Below are positions 1 to 7,173 of a stretch of DNA of 15,794 nucleotides, in pieces; positions within the stretch are counted from its first letter, which is position 1; each line of letters begins with the position of its first letter. The stretch spans positions 1 through 15,794 of the forward strand of contig CALCBC010000047.1 of the NCBI GenBank assembly GCA_937898525.1, in the 5' to 3' direction. The DNA is from an uncultured Sphingomonadales bacterium (GTDB lineage: Bacteria > Pseudomonadota > Alphaproteobacteria > Sphingomonadales > Sphingomonadaceae). A model generated the notes under the pieces. The model ran no database searches. It was not told the DNA's origin and saw nothing but the letters and a program-made list of their open reading frames with translations. Position numbers and translations under genes: made by a program.

Positions 1-1
1 C

Positions 2-30
2 TTGACATTGCGAACCATATAGGTTATATG
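2..30 (+). promoter_or_regulatory. Putative sigma-70 promoter with inverted-repeat operator
   Basis: A perfect TTGACA (2-7) is followed after 17 bases by TATATG (25-30, four of six matches to TATAAT). The stretch is strikingly AT-rich beside the very GC-rich DNA that follows. A perfect inverted repeat, CATATA (16-21) - GGT - TATATG (25-30), covers the -10 box, which is where a repressor dimer would block RNA polymerase. Transcription would start near 37 and run rightward into DNA with no convincing ORF, so the product is unknown. Because the repeat is symmetric, it could also regulate a leftward gene beyond the window edge. The boxes and repeat are seen; their function is inferred. Confidence 0.5.
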
Positions 31-469
31 CACCGCCCGCCGGGTCAGCCCGGCACGCGACGGGTGCGGGCGTGAACGCGTCAGGCCTCGCTCCCGCACA
101 AGAAGGCCGGCGCCCCTCGGACATCCGACGGGTGTCCGCCCAGGATGCGCGGACGGGCCGCGGCGGAACCTCACCGCCGCTCCAGCCCGCCCCGGTAAGG
201 CGGCGACTTGCGAGCCCTGCCCGCCAACCTCCGCGCACCGCAGGGCCGAGCCGGAGGTCATGCGTCGCGCCCCTCCAGCCGTTCGCACGGATCGCACGCA
301 AGGCAACCCTGTGACGCCCAGGGCCAGCGCCGGCCTCGCCGTCCGTCGCCTAGAGGCCGAGATGTCCGGGTTGGCCGCCGGATGATTGCCCATACGCCCG
401 CTCGGAAGATGGCCGCGCAGCAGCCGGAAATGGACCAGGCTGCAGGCCTGAGGACGATTCCCTGCCGGG
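31..469 (+). other. Gene-free region with serial GC-rich hairpins; possible structured RNA or leader
   Basis: No reading frame here looks like a real protein; the candidates are Arg/Pro/Ala-rich and lack usable ribosome sites. Several perfect stems are visible: 39-44 with 49-54 (TCAG loop), 64-70 with 93-99, 118-126 with 130-138 (one G-T pair), 160-166 with 174-180, and 331-337 with 353-359. Stem 134-139/149-154 would compete with 118-126/130-138. Stems 214-220/240-246 and 227-233/252-258 interlock as an H-type pseudoknot would. I see no match to RNase P RNA, tmRNA, SRP RNA or a common riboswitch, and no T-run terminator. High GC makes chance stems likely, so an RNA gene is only a hypothesis. 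Confidence 0.25.
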
Positions 470-3325
470 CTAGTGCGCCGCGTCCCAGCTCGGCCCGTGG
501 CCGATCTCGATGCCCAGCGGCACGTCGAGCTTGACCGCCGGCAGCGCGGCCTCGGCCATGACCCGCTCGATCACCGGCGAGGCAGCGGCGACGTCGCCTT
601 CCGGGAGCTCGAACACCAGTTCGTCGTGCACCTGCAGCAGCATCCGGACGTGCCCGAGCCCGGCGTCGGCCAGTGCCGCCGGCATCCGCGCCATCGCACG
701 CTTGATGATGTCGGCGCTGGTGCCCTGGATCGGCGCGTTGATCGCCGCGCGCTCGGCGCCCTGGCGCTCGTGCGGGATCCTGGCGTTGATCCGCGGGAAC
801 CAGGTCTTGCGGCCGAACAGCGTCTCCGAATAGCCGCGCTCGCGCACCTGCTCCAGCGTGTGCACGATGTAGCGCTGGATGCCCGGGAAGCGCTCGAAGT
901 AGCGGTCGATGATCGCCTGCGCCTCGTCGGCCTCGATTCCCAGCCGGCCGCCGAGCCCCCAGCGGCTGATTCCGTAGAGGATCGCGAAGTTGACCGTCTT
1001 GGCCCGCGCGCGGGTGTCGCGGTCGACCGTGCCGAACATCTCCTGCGCGGTGCGCGCGTGGATGTCTTCGCCGGCGTGAAACGCCTCCTTGAGCTGCGGC
1101 ACGTCGGCCATGTGCGCAGCGAGCCTGAGCTCGATCTGCGAGTAGTCGGCCGACATCAGCACCATGCCGTCCTCGGGCACGAAGGCCTCGCGGATCCGGC
1201 GGCCGATCGCGGTGCGGATCGGGATGTTCTGCAGGTTGGGATCGGTCGAGCTGAGCCGCCCGGTCTGCGCGCCGACCAGCGAGTAGCAGGTATGCACGCG
1301 CCCGGTGTCCGGGTTGATCGCGGCCTGCAGCGCCTCGGTGTAAGTGCTGCGAAGCTTCGTCAGCTGGCGCCATTCGAGCACCAGCCGCGCGACCGGTGCA
1401 CCCTGGTTGGCGAGATTCTCGAGCACCGCCTGGTCGGTCGAGTACTGCCCGCTCTTGCCCTTGCGCCCGCCCTTGTAGCCCATCCTGTTGAACAGCACGT
1501 CGCCGAGCTGGGCCGGGCTGCCGATGGTGAACTCCGTCCCGCAGCAGTCGTAGATCTCGCGCTCGATCCTCGCGGTCTCCTTGGCGAACTCCTCGCTGAG
1601 GCCGGCGAGCGCCTGGCGGTCGACCTTGATCCCGTGGCGCTCCATCTGCGCCACCACCGGGATCAGCGGCCGGTCGACGCGTTCGTAGATCCGCGTGCCG
1701 CCCTCCTCGGCGAGGCGCGGCTTGAGCACCTTCCACAGCCGCCAGGTCACGTCAGCGTCCTCCGCGGCATACTCGGTAGCGCGGTCGAGCGGCACCTCGC
1801 CGAACGGGATCTGCTTCTTCCCGCTGCCGCAGATGTCCTTGTAGGTCAGCGTGGTGTGGCCGAGGTGGCGCTGGCTCAGCTCGTCCATCCCGTGACCGCC
1901 CCCGATCCCGTCTTCCGAGCGGCCGGCGTCGAGAGCGAAGCTGATGATCATCGTGTCGTCGACCGGCGCAACCGCGATGCCGTTCCGGGCGAAGACGTTG
2001 ATATCGTACTTGACGTTCTGCCCGACCTTCAGAACCGCATCGCTTTCGAGCAGCGGCTTCAGCGCCGAGAGCGCGGCCGCCTTGTCGATCTGCACCGGCC
2101 GTTCGGCGAACATGTCGCTGCCGCCGTGGCCGAGCGGGACGTAGCAGGCGTCGTTCGGCCCCAGCGCCATGCTGATTCCGGTGAGCTCGGCGCGCATCGC
2201 GTCGATGTTGGTCGTCTCGGTATCGATCGCGACCAGGCGCGCGTGGAAGGCGCGCGCGATCCAGTGCTCGAGCCGCTCGAGCGACTGCACGGTCTCGTAG
2301 GCCGAGCGATCGACCGCCGGCCACTCGGGCAACGGCTGGCGGTTGCCGGTGCGGCTGGCCGGTGCACCCGCGGTGTCCTGCCGAGCCGGGTTGAGCTGCA
2401 GCGGCCGGTCTGGGCTGCCCTTGCCGTCGCCGAGCCGCTTGAGCAGGCTGGTGAAGCCGTGCGCGCTGAGGAACTCGGCCAGCGGACCCTCGGGGATCGG
2501 GCCGAGCTTGAAGTCGTCGAGCGGGATCGGCAGCGGGCAATCGTCCTTGAGCTGGACGAGCACGCGGCTGAGCTCGGCCATCTCGCGCCCCTCGATCAGC
2601 CGGTCGCGCAGCTTGCCCGGCTTCATCGACGGCGCCGCGTCGAGCGCGCCCCGCAGCGAGCCGTAATCCTGGATCAGCTTCGACGCGGTCTTCGGCCCGA
2701 TGCCGTAGATGCCCGGGATGTTGTCGACGCTGTCGCCCATCAGCGCGAGCACGTCGCCCACCTTTTCCGGCGGCACGCCGAACTTCTCGATCACCTCGGG
2801 GATGCCGATGCGCTGGTTCTTCATCGTGTCGAGCATGTCGATGCAGCCGCCCTCGATCCCGTCGTGGGGCTCGGCGCACTGGCCGACGAGCTGCATCAGG
2901 TCCTTGTCGCTCGAGACGATCGTCACGTCCCACCCGCGCCGCGTCGCCTCCCTGGCATAGGAGGCGATCAGGTCGTCGGCCTCGAGGTCGTCCTCCTCGA
3001 TGCACGGCAGGCTGAACGCGCGCGTCGCGTCGCGGATCAGCGGGAACTGCGGAACGAGGTCCTCCGGCGGCGGCGGCCGGTTGGCCTTGTACTGGTCGTA
3101 GAGCGCGTTGCGGAAGCTGGTCGAACCCTTGTCGAGGATCACCGCGAGATGTGTCGGACCGTCCGCCTTGTCGAGCTCGTCGGCCAGCTTCCACAGCATC
3201 GTCGTGTAGCCGTAGACCGCGCCGACCGGCACGCCGTGCGGGTTGGTCAGCGGCGGCAGCCGGTGATACGCGCGGAAGATGTAGGCCGAACCGTCGACCA
3301 GGTAGAGATGCTGCTTTTCGGCCAT
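470..3325 (-). CDS. polA: DNA polymerase I, full length with proofreading
   Basis: This 951-residue protein fills repair and Okazaki-fragment gaps in the cytoplasm. The N-terminal 5'-3' exonuclease/flap nuclease domain (about 1-290) shows YLVDGSAYIFRAYH at 8-21, EADDLI, SSDKDL and the helix-hairpin segment around GDSVDNIPGIYGIGPKTA. The 3'-5' exonuclease domain (about 350-540) keeps its metal ligands: D368 and E370 (DTET), D441 (NVKYD) and Y519/D523. The polymerase domain has motif A DYSQIELR (727-734), the O-helix residues R772, K776, F780 and Y784, and motif C VHDE (899-902). Length is normal for alphaproteobacteria, and nothing essential is missing. The ATG at 3323-3325 gives the standard family N-terminus, although no strong Shine-Dalgarno precedes it. 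It is divergent from the small lipoprotein gene at 3521. No clear terminator follows the TAG stop. Confidence 0.97.
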   Translation of the reverse strand: MAEKQHLYLVDGSAYIFRAYHRLPPLTNPHGVPVGAVYGYTTMLWKLADELDKADGPTHLAVILDKGSTSFRNALYDQYKANRPPPPEDLVPQFPLIRDATRAFSLPCIEEDDLEADDLIASYAREATRRGWDVTIVSSDKDLMQLVGQCAEPHDGIEGGCIDMLDTMKNQRIGIPEVIEKFGVPPEKVGDVLALMGDSVDNIPGIYGIGPKTASKLIQDYGSLRGALDAAPSMKPGKLRDRLIEGREMAELSRVLVQLKDDCPLPIPLDDFKLGPIPEGPLAEFLSAHGFTSLLKRLGDGKGSPDRPLQLNPARQDTAGAPASRTGNRQPLPEWPAVDRSAYETVQSLERLEHWIARAFHARLVAIDTETTNIDAMRAELTGISMALGPNDACYVPLGHGGSDMFAERPVQIDKAAALSALKPLLESDAVLKVGQNVKYDINVFARNGIAVAPVDDTMIISFALDAGRSEDGIGGGHGMDELSQRHLGHTTLTYKDICGSGKKQIPFGEVPLDRATEYAAEDADVTWRLWKVLKPRLAEEGGTRIYERVDRPLIPVVAQMERHGIKVDRQALAGLSEEFAKETARIEREIYDCCGTEFTIGSPAQLGDVLFNRMGYKGGRKGKSGQYSTDQAVLENLANQGAPVARLVLEWRQLTKLRSTYTEALQAAINPDTGRVHTCYSLVGAQTGRLSSTDPNLQNIPIRTAIGRRIREAFVPEDGMVLMSADYSQIELRLAAHMADVPQLKEAFHAGEDIHARTAQEMFGTVDRDTRARAKTVNFAILYGISRWGLGGRLGIEADEAQAIIDRYFERFPGIQRYIVHTLEQVRERGYSETLFGRKTWFPRINARIPHERQGAERAAINAPIQGTSADIIKRAMARMPAALADAGLGHVRMLLQVHDELVFELPEGDVAAASPVIERVMAEAALPAVKLDVPLGIEIGHGPSWDAAH

Positions 3326-3520
3326 CGGTGTTTGCTAGCAGCGTTATGCGCCGAGGTCAGCCGGTTTGACGCCCCCTCTCGCCCCGCTTGGGGTTGCTTC
3401 GCCACAAAATTGCCATTATTTCCGTGGGCGGAGTTCACCGCATGGTGGGTTTCACGCCTGCTCTCGCCGGATCAGCCTGTGAGGCGAGCGTCCGTTTCCG
3501 CTGTTGAAGGATTGACGAAC

Positions 3521-3772
3521 ATGCGCAAGATCGTTCTCGTCGCCGCGATTGCCGGTGCCGCCCTGTCGCTGGCTGCCTGCTCGCAGGAAACCCAGGAAGC
3601 CGCCGAGGACACCGCCGAAGGCGCGATGGCCGACGCCGAAACCAACGCCGAGGCGGTCGGTGACGCGATGTCGGATGCCGCTGGCGACGTCGCCGCGACC
3701 GCCGAAGACGCGGCCAACGAGGCCGAAGCCGAAGTGCAGGGCGAGACCGAGACCGAAGCGGCCGCCGACTGA
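3521..3772 (+). CDS. Small acidic Ala/Glu/Asp-rich lipoprotein, function unknown
   Basis: An 83-residue protein starts at an ATG preceded by GAAGGA (3506-3511, 9-base spacing). Residues 1-20 form a bacterial lipoprotein signal: a basic start, a hydrophobic stretch and the lipobox LAAC with Cys20 as the lipidated residue. The mature part is low-complexity, almost only Ala, Glu, Asp, Thr, Gly and Met, with imperfect repeats of the AEDTAEGAMADAET type. It should be strongly acidic and helical or disordered, with no enzymatic motif. Its frame lies in line with a very long antisense frame over polA, but the lipobox, ribosome site and terminator at 3798 mark the true gene. The role is unknown; an envelope spacer or entericidin-like small lipoprotein is conceivable. 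Confidence 0.8.
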   Translation: MRKIVLVAAIAGAALSLAACSQETQEAAEDTAEGAMADAETNAEAVGDAMSDAAGDVAATAEDAANEAEAEVQGETETEAAAD

Positions 3773-3797
3773 TCGGCCGTCATCGAAACGATGGGAA

Positions 3798-3826
3798 GGG
3801 CGCGGCCGCAAGGCTGCGCCCTTTTT
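3798..3826 (+). terminator. Rho-independent terminator of the small lipoprotein gene
   Basis: GGGCGC (3798-3803) pairs with GCGCCC (3816-3821). The stem continues through a G-T pair and GCC/GGC, closing a GCAA tetraloop (3808-3811), and is followed by five T (3822-3826). It lies 25 bases after the stop at 3772. The convergent beta-lactamase-like gene ends at 3841, but on that strand no T-run follows the stem, so termination there would be weaker. Confidence 0.9.
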
Positions 3827-3840
3827 CGTTGAGCGCAGGC

Positions 3841-4869
3841 TCAGTTGGCGGCCGCGGCCGAGCCGGAGGCCCCGTAGCGGGCATTGGCCCACTGCCGGGC
3901 GGTGTCGCCGTATCCGTCGTAGATCGCCCGCGCGAGCGACGCGATCTTGGCGTCGCGATTGGCCTTGCCGCCCTGCCCGGTGACGTAGATCGCCACCGCG
4001 ATCGAGCGTCCGTCGGGGGTGGTGATGATGCCGATGTCGCTGGCGGTGTTGTTCAGCGTCCCGGTCTTGTGCGCGACCACCGTGCCCGCGGGCATCAGCG
4101 CCGGGATCCGCCTCGTGCCGGTGCGGCACCGCTCCATTGCACCGATGATGATGTCGCGGCTGGCGGGGCTGAGCCACTTGCCCTGGTAGAGACCGGCGAG
4201 CAGCCGCGCCATGTCGCGCGGCGTCGCGCTGTCGCGAATGTCGATCTGCACCGCCGGGTTGATCTCGCCGTCGTCGCGCACGAGCGTGGCGATGTCGCGG
4301 GTCAGGTTGAAGTTCTGGATGCCGGCACGGCGGGCCCAGTCGTTGACGGCCGCCGGGCCGCCGACCGCGGCGAGCAGCGCATCGGTCGCCGGGTTGCTGG
4401 AGCGGGTGATCATCAGCTCGATCAGGTCGCGTGCGGCCATGTACTGGCCGGGGCGGACCGGGGCGACCGCCGATGAGAACGGGCGCGAGGCGACCGGGAT
4501 CAGCAGCGGGAACTCGCTGGTCAGGCTCCAGCGGCCCTGGTCGACGCCTTCGAGAAAGGTCGCCGCAATGGCGATCTTGCTGGTGCTAGCCATCGGGAAC
4601 GGCTGGTCGCCCAGGATCGAGATTTCCTCGCCCGTCGAGAGATCGATCGCGGCGATGCCGATACGGCCGTTCGAGCCGTCGGCGAGCTGAGCGAGCCGGG
4701 CGACGAGCGGATTGCTGTAGTCCGGCGTGAAGTCGCGCGGGGCGCGCAGTTCGGTGCCGAAGGCACTGTCGAAAGCGGCCTCGAAGGAGGCTTGTGCCTG
4801 TGCGGGAGCCACCCCTGCGGCGGCCAGTGCGATGACGGCTGCGACCCGTCCGATGATCCCGAGCTTCAT
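3841..4869 (-). CDS. Class A beta-lactamase-like serine hydrolase (exported)
   Basis: This 342-residue protein has a Sec signal peptide (about 1-26, ending in an AQA-type site) and should act in the periplasm. The penicillin-recognising fold is indicated by the nucleophile motif S95-T-S-K98 (family S70xxK73) and by K268-T-G270 (family K234TG). Two other class A motifs are changed: SDN reads S157-S-N159, and the omega-loop 'RWEPELN' is best matched by R198-D-D-G-E-I-N204, putting Asp200 in place of the general base Glu166. I therefore call it a beta-lactamase-like hydrolase of the 'Beta-lactamase2' kind rather than a proven resistance enzyme. It could be a weak beta-lactamase, a cell-wall hydrolase or a binding protein. 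The ATG at 4867-4869 starts the signal peptide. It converges on the terminator at 3798-3826. Confidence 0.85.
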   Translation of the reverse strand: MKLGIIGRVAAVIALAAAGVAPAQAQASFEAAFDSAFGTELRAPRDFTPDYSNPLVARLAQLADGSNGRIGIAAIDLSTGEEISILGDQPFPMASTSKIAIAATFLEGVDQGRWSLTSEFPLLIPVASRPFSSAVAPVRPGQYMAARDLIELMITRSSNPATDALLAAVGGPAAVNDWARRAGIQNFNLTRDIATLVRDDGEINPAVQIDIRDSATPRDMARLLAGLYQGKWLSPASRDIIIGAMERCRTGTRRIPALMPAGTVVAHKTGTLNNTASDIGIITTPDGRSIAVAIYVTGQGGKANRDAKIASLARAIYDGYGDTARQWANARYGASGSAAAAN

Positions 4870-4994
4870 GTCTCGAAGCGTACCCTCGTGAATGTTGTGG
4901 AAATCTTAACCACAGGCTGTCCCCGGGGATACGGCGCCGCGACGAACGGACTCGCTGCGACGCCCAGCCGTGGATTCAGGGCGGTTCGTCGCAC

Positions 4995-5756
4995 TTACCC
5001 CGGTTTGCGCGCGCGCAGGACGAACTGGTCGGTGCGGCCCCGAATCGACGGGTCGAACACGTTTGCCGTGCGCGGATCGTCGGGCCGCGCATAGATGTCG
5101 CTCTCGGCCTCGATCGCGAATCCCGCTTCGGTCAGCGCGGCGATCGCTACGGCGAGGTCCATGCGATGAATCGAATTGGCGGCCTCCGTCCCCGCGCCCT
5201 TGAGCGCGCTGTGATCGACCACCAGCAGCGTGCCCCCGGGCTTGAGGGCCGCGAACAGCGCGGCAAGCGCCTTGGGCGCGGTGCCCTCGGGCATCGCGCC
5301 GAGGTAGAGGTCGTGCATGTTCTGCACGGTGATGATCGTGTCGAGCGGCTCGGGGAACGGCGGCGCGGAAATCGAGCCGCGCAGCGCGACGACGTTGTCC
5401 CGCCCCGCCACCGCCGCGTCCTGCTCCTCGGCATAGGCGGCCCTGAAGGCGACGAACTCGTCCGGCTGGAATGCGTAGACCCTGCCCGAGGGCCCCACGG
5501 CGGTGGCGAGGATCCGCGTCCAGTAACCGCCGCCCATGATGTAGTCGCCGACCTTCTCGCCGGGGTCGATCTGCGCGAAGGCCAGGATCTCCGCCGGCAT
5601 CCGCGTGGCGTCCCGTTCGCGGTCGGCCTGCGGCCGCTGCGGATCGGCGAGCGCGGCCGCGTACTGGTCGGGCGAGTGCGAGGCGGGAATGGCGCCTCCC
5701 GTGGGCGCGCAGGCAGCCAGCGCGAAAGCGAATCCCAGGCCCAGCAATCCCCGCAT
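4995..5756 (-). CDS. Predicted class I SAM-dependent methyltransferase with lipoprotein signal
   Basis: The 253-residue protein resembles the 'predicted methyltransferase' group COG4798. The core has MPAEILAF (53-60), then a glycine-rich SAM-binding loop in GEKVGDYIMGGGYWTRIL (66-83), an acidic segment VYAFQPDEF, and later LKPGGTLLVVDHS (171-183), a standard strand-turn of the Rossmann fold. The start at 5754-5756 is chosen because it gives a clean signal, MRGLLGLGFAFALAAC, with lipobox Cys16, and has GGGAGAG upstream. A longer frame to 5858 begins with an unlikely Arg-rich stretch. A lipid-anchored or exported SAM enzyme is odd because SAM is not expected outside the cytoplasm. The substrate is unknown. 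It is 82 bases downstream of pcm, with a possible promoter of its own at 5783-5810. Confidence 0.82.
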   Translation of the reverse strand: MRGLLGLGFAFALAACAPTGGAIPASHSPDQYAAALADPQRPQADRERDATRMPAEILAFAQIDPGEKVGDYIMGGGYWTRILATAVGPSGRVYAFQPDEFVAFRAAYAEEQDAAVAGRDNVVALRGSISAPPFPEPLDTIITVQNMHDLYLGAMPEGTAPKALAALFAALKPGGTLLVVDHSALKGAGTEAANSIHRMDLAVAIAALTEAGFAIEAESDIYARPDDPRTANVFDPSIRGRTDQFVLRARKPG

Positions 5757-5782
5757 GTCGTCTCTCCCGCCGTGTCTGCGCC

Positions 5783-5810
5783 ATCGTATCAGCGGCCGTG
5801 GCAGCGGCAA
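5783..5810 (-). promoter_or_regulatory. Possible promoter of the lipoprotein methyltransferase
   Basis: On the minus strand, TTGCCG (5810-5805) and TACGAT (5788-5783) are separated by 16 bases, each matching four of six consensus positions. The spacing to the start at 5756 is suitable. This is a weak, composition-prone match, and read-through from pcm is equally possible. Confidence 0.3.
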
Positions 5811-5838
5811 GCAGTCGCGGGCCCGTCGGGCTCCTCCG

Positions 5839-6480
5839 TCACCGGCCGTGCGCGCCAACCAGCGGCACGAAACGGACTCCGCCCAAGTCTTCCTGGCGCC
5901 ATTCCTCCTCGCCGGTTCGCGTCACGCAGAGCAAGGTCTGGACAGTCTCTCCGCCGACCGGCACGACCAGCCGACCGCCCACCTTTAGCTGGCGCTTGAG
6001 CGGTTCGGGCACCCTGTCGCCTCCCGCGGCGACGAGGATCGCGTCGAACGGCGCCTTGTCGGGCAACCCGAGGCTGCCGTCGCCGGCGAGGATCGTCAGG
6101 TTGTCATAGCCGAGCTCGGCGACGCGTTGCTGCGCCGCCTCGGCGAGAGTCGGGTGCCGCTCGATCGCGAAGACCTCCGCGGCGATGCGCGACATGACCG
6201 CCGCGGCGTAGCCCGAGCCCGCTCCGACCTCGAGCACCCGCTGGCCCGGCGCGACACCGGCCGCTTCGACCATCAGCGCGACGATGTACGGCTGCGAGAT
6301 CGTCTGCTCCTCGCCGATCGGCAGTGGCCCGTCGTCGTAGGCGAGATCGCGCAGCCGTTCGGGCACGAACCGCTCGCGCGGCACCTCTTCCATCGCCCGC
6401 AGCACGTCCGGGTTGGCGATGCCGCGCGCCTCGAGCTGGCGTTCGACCATGCGGTGGCGCAGCTCGGCGGGGTCGGGCAT
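5839..6480 (-). CDS. pcm: Protein-L-isoaspartate O-methyltransferase
   Basis: The 213-residue enzyme uses SAM to methylate isoaspartyl residues in aged proteins, starting their repair; it is cytoplasmic. The family pattern is complete: RMVERQLEARGI (10-21), VPRERFVP (33-40), the active-site segment IGEEQTISQPYIVALM (55-70), SAM motif I VLEVGAGSGYAAAV (82-95), LAGDGSLG (121-128), and the C-terminal VRFVPLVG (202-209). I choose the ATG at 6478-6480 because it matches the usual Pcm N-terminus and has GAGGGG upstream. An in-frame ATG at 6517-6519 would add 13 Arg-rich residues and has no good ribosome site. It lies 46 bases after the host-attachment-like gene, probably in one transcript. Confidence 0.94.
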   Translation of the reverse strand: MPDPAELRHRMVERQLEARGIANPDVLRAMEEVPRERFVPERLRDLAYDDGPLPIGEEQTISQPYIVALMVEAAGVAPGQRVLEVGAGSGYAAAVMSRIAAEVFAIERHPTLAEAAQQRVAELGYDNLTILAGDGSLGLPDKAPFDAILVAAGGDRVPEPLKRQLKVGGRLVVPVGGETVQTLLCVTRTGEEEWRQEDLGGVRFVPLVGAHGR

Positions 6481-6526
6481 CGCGGAACCCCTCAGCAGCC
6501 GGCGCAGCCACCGCGGCATCGCATGG

Positions 6527-6934
6527 TCAGGCCGCCGCGAGCACTCGCTCGATCTCCGGCAGCGGCGAATTGGTCAGGTCCTTGGCGACCTCGCCGACGA
6601 TCCGGCTTTCTAGCTCCTTGTGGCAATGCTGGCGGATCTGGCCGAGCGTCTTCGGATCGGCCGCGATCACGAGCTGGCCGATGCCGCCGCGCAGCGTCTG
6701 GGTGTTGAGCCACTCGGCAATGGCCGCCCCGTGGGCGAGCTCGTCGATGTCGGTGCTGCCGTTGCGCTGCCCGGCCGGATCCTGGTGGCGGACCCCGGCG
6801 CTGAAATTGGTCAGCTCGAGGTCGAGGTCGGTCACGTGCTCGAGCTTCGGCGCGAACGGCTGGCCGACATTGCGCATGAGCACGAACCGCTCGCCGTTGG
6901 CGAGCGCGACCAGGGCCTGGTGGGGAATCTTCAT
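6527..6934 (-). CDS. Host attachment family protein (baeRF-like)
   Basis: The 135-residue protein begins MKIPHQALVALANGERFVLMRN and contains ADPKTLGQIRQHCHKELESR and VGEVAKDLTNSPLPEIERVL (about 98-132). This layout is typical of the alphaproteobacterial 'host attachment protein' family, related to the bacterial eRF1-like (baeRF) domains. The name comes from a plant-attachment phenotype in Agrobacterium; the biochemical role is not settled, and the eRF1 relationship suggests a ribosome- or RNA-linked function. There is no signal peptide, so it is probably cytoplasmic. The start at 6932-6934 has AGGAGAG about 8 bases upstream; the longer frame to 7099 is Arg/Pro-rich spacer. It leads a short leftward unit with pcm. 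Confidence 0.85.
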   Translation of the reverse strand: MKIPHQALVALANGERFVLMRNVGQPFAPKLEHVTDLDLELTNFSAGVRHQDPAGQRNGSTDIDELAHGAAIAEWLNTQTLRGGIGQLVIAADPKTLGQIRQHCHKELESRIVGEVAKDLTNSPLPEIERVLAAA

Positions 6935-7114
6935 CGGCGACTCTCCTCTTGTCCTCTGCGCCCTCAACGACCCACGGGCGTCCGGGTGCCGACAATGCCG
7001 GGCGCGGGGCGACCGGCCACTCGGTAGAATCCCGGAGCCCCAGGCCTCGTCGCGCGGAACTTCGCCGAACGGCCGGGGCGCGAATGCGCGTGGGGACACG
7101 CTGCGCCCGCTGGC

Positions 7115-7147
7115 AAAAAAAGGGCCGGGGGATCGCTTCCCCGGCCC
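7115..7147 (-). terminator. Rho-independent terminator of groESL
   Basis: Read on the minus strand, GGGCCGGGG (7147-7139) pairs with CCCCGGCCC (7130-7122), a 9-base perfect stem with an 8-base loop, followed by seven T (7121-7115). It lies 26 bases after the groEL stop at 7174. Confidence 0.95.
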
Positions 7148-7173
7148 TCCTTGTCGCTTTGAACGGACGGGGC

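Noticed and set aside
260..385. 41-codon plus-strand ORF beginning after GGAGG at 253-257
   Set aside because: Only two bases separate GGAGG from the ATG, the product is Arg/Pro/Ala-rich without motif, and the GGAGG pairs in a predicted stem.
473..3772. Uninterrupted 1099-codon plus-strand frame covering polA and the small lipoprotein
   Set aside because: It is the antisense shadow of GC-rich polA, rich in Arg, Leu, Val and Asp without domain structure. Only its last 83 codons, with lipobox and ribosome site, form a real gene.
4896..4914. TGTGG...CCACA dyad with TTAACCACA, one mismatch from a DnaA box
   Set aside because: It is a single imperfect box with a second at two mismatches, upstream of a beta-lactamase-like gene. 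There is no cluster, AT-rich unwinding element or dnaA/parA context, so an origin is not supported.
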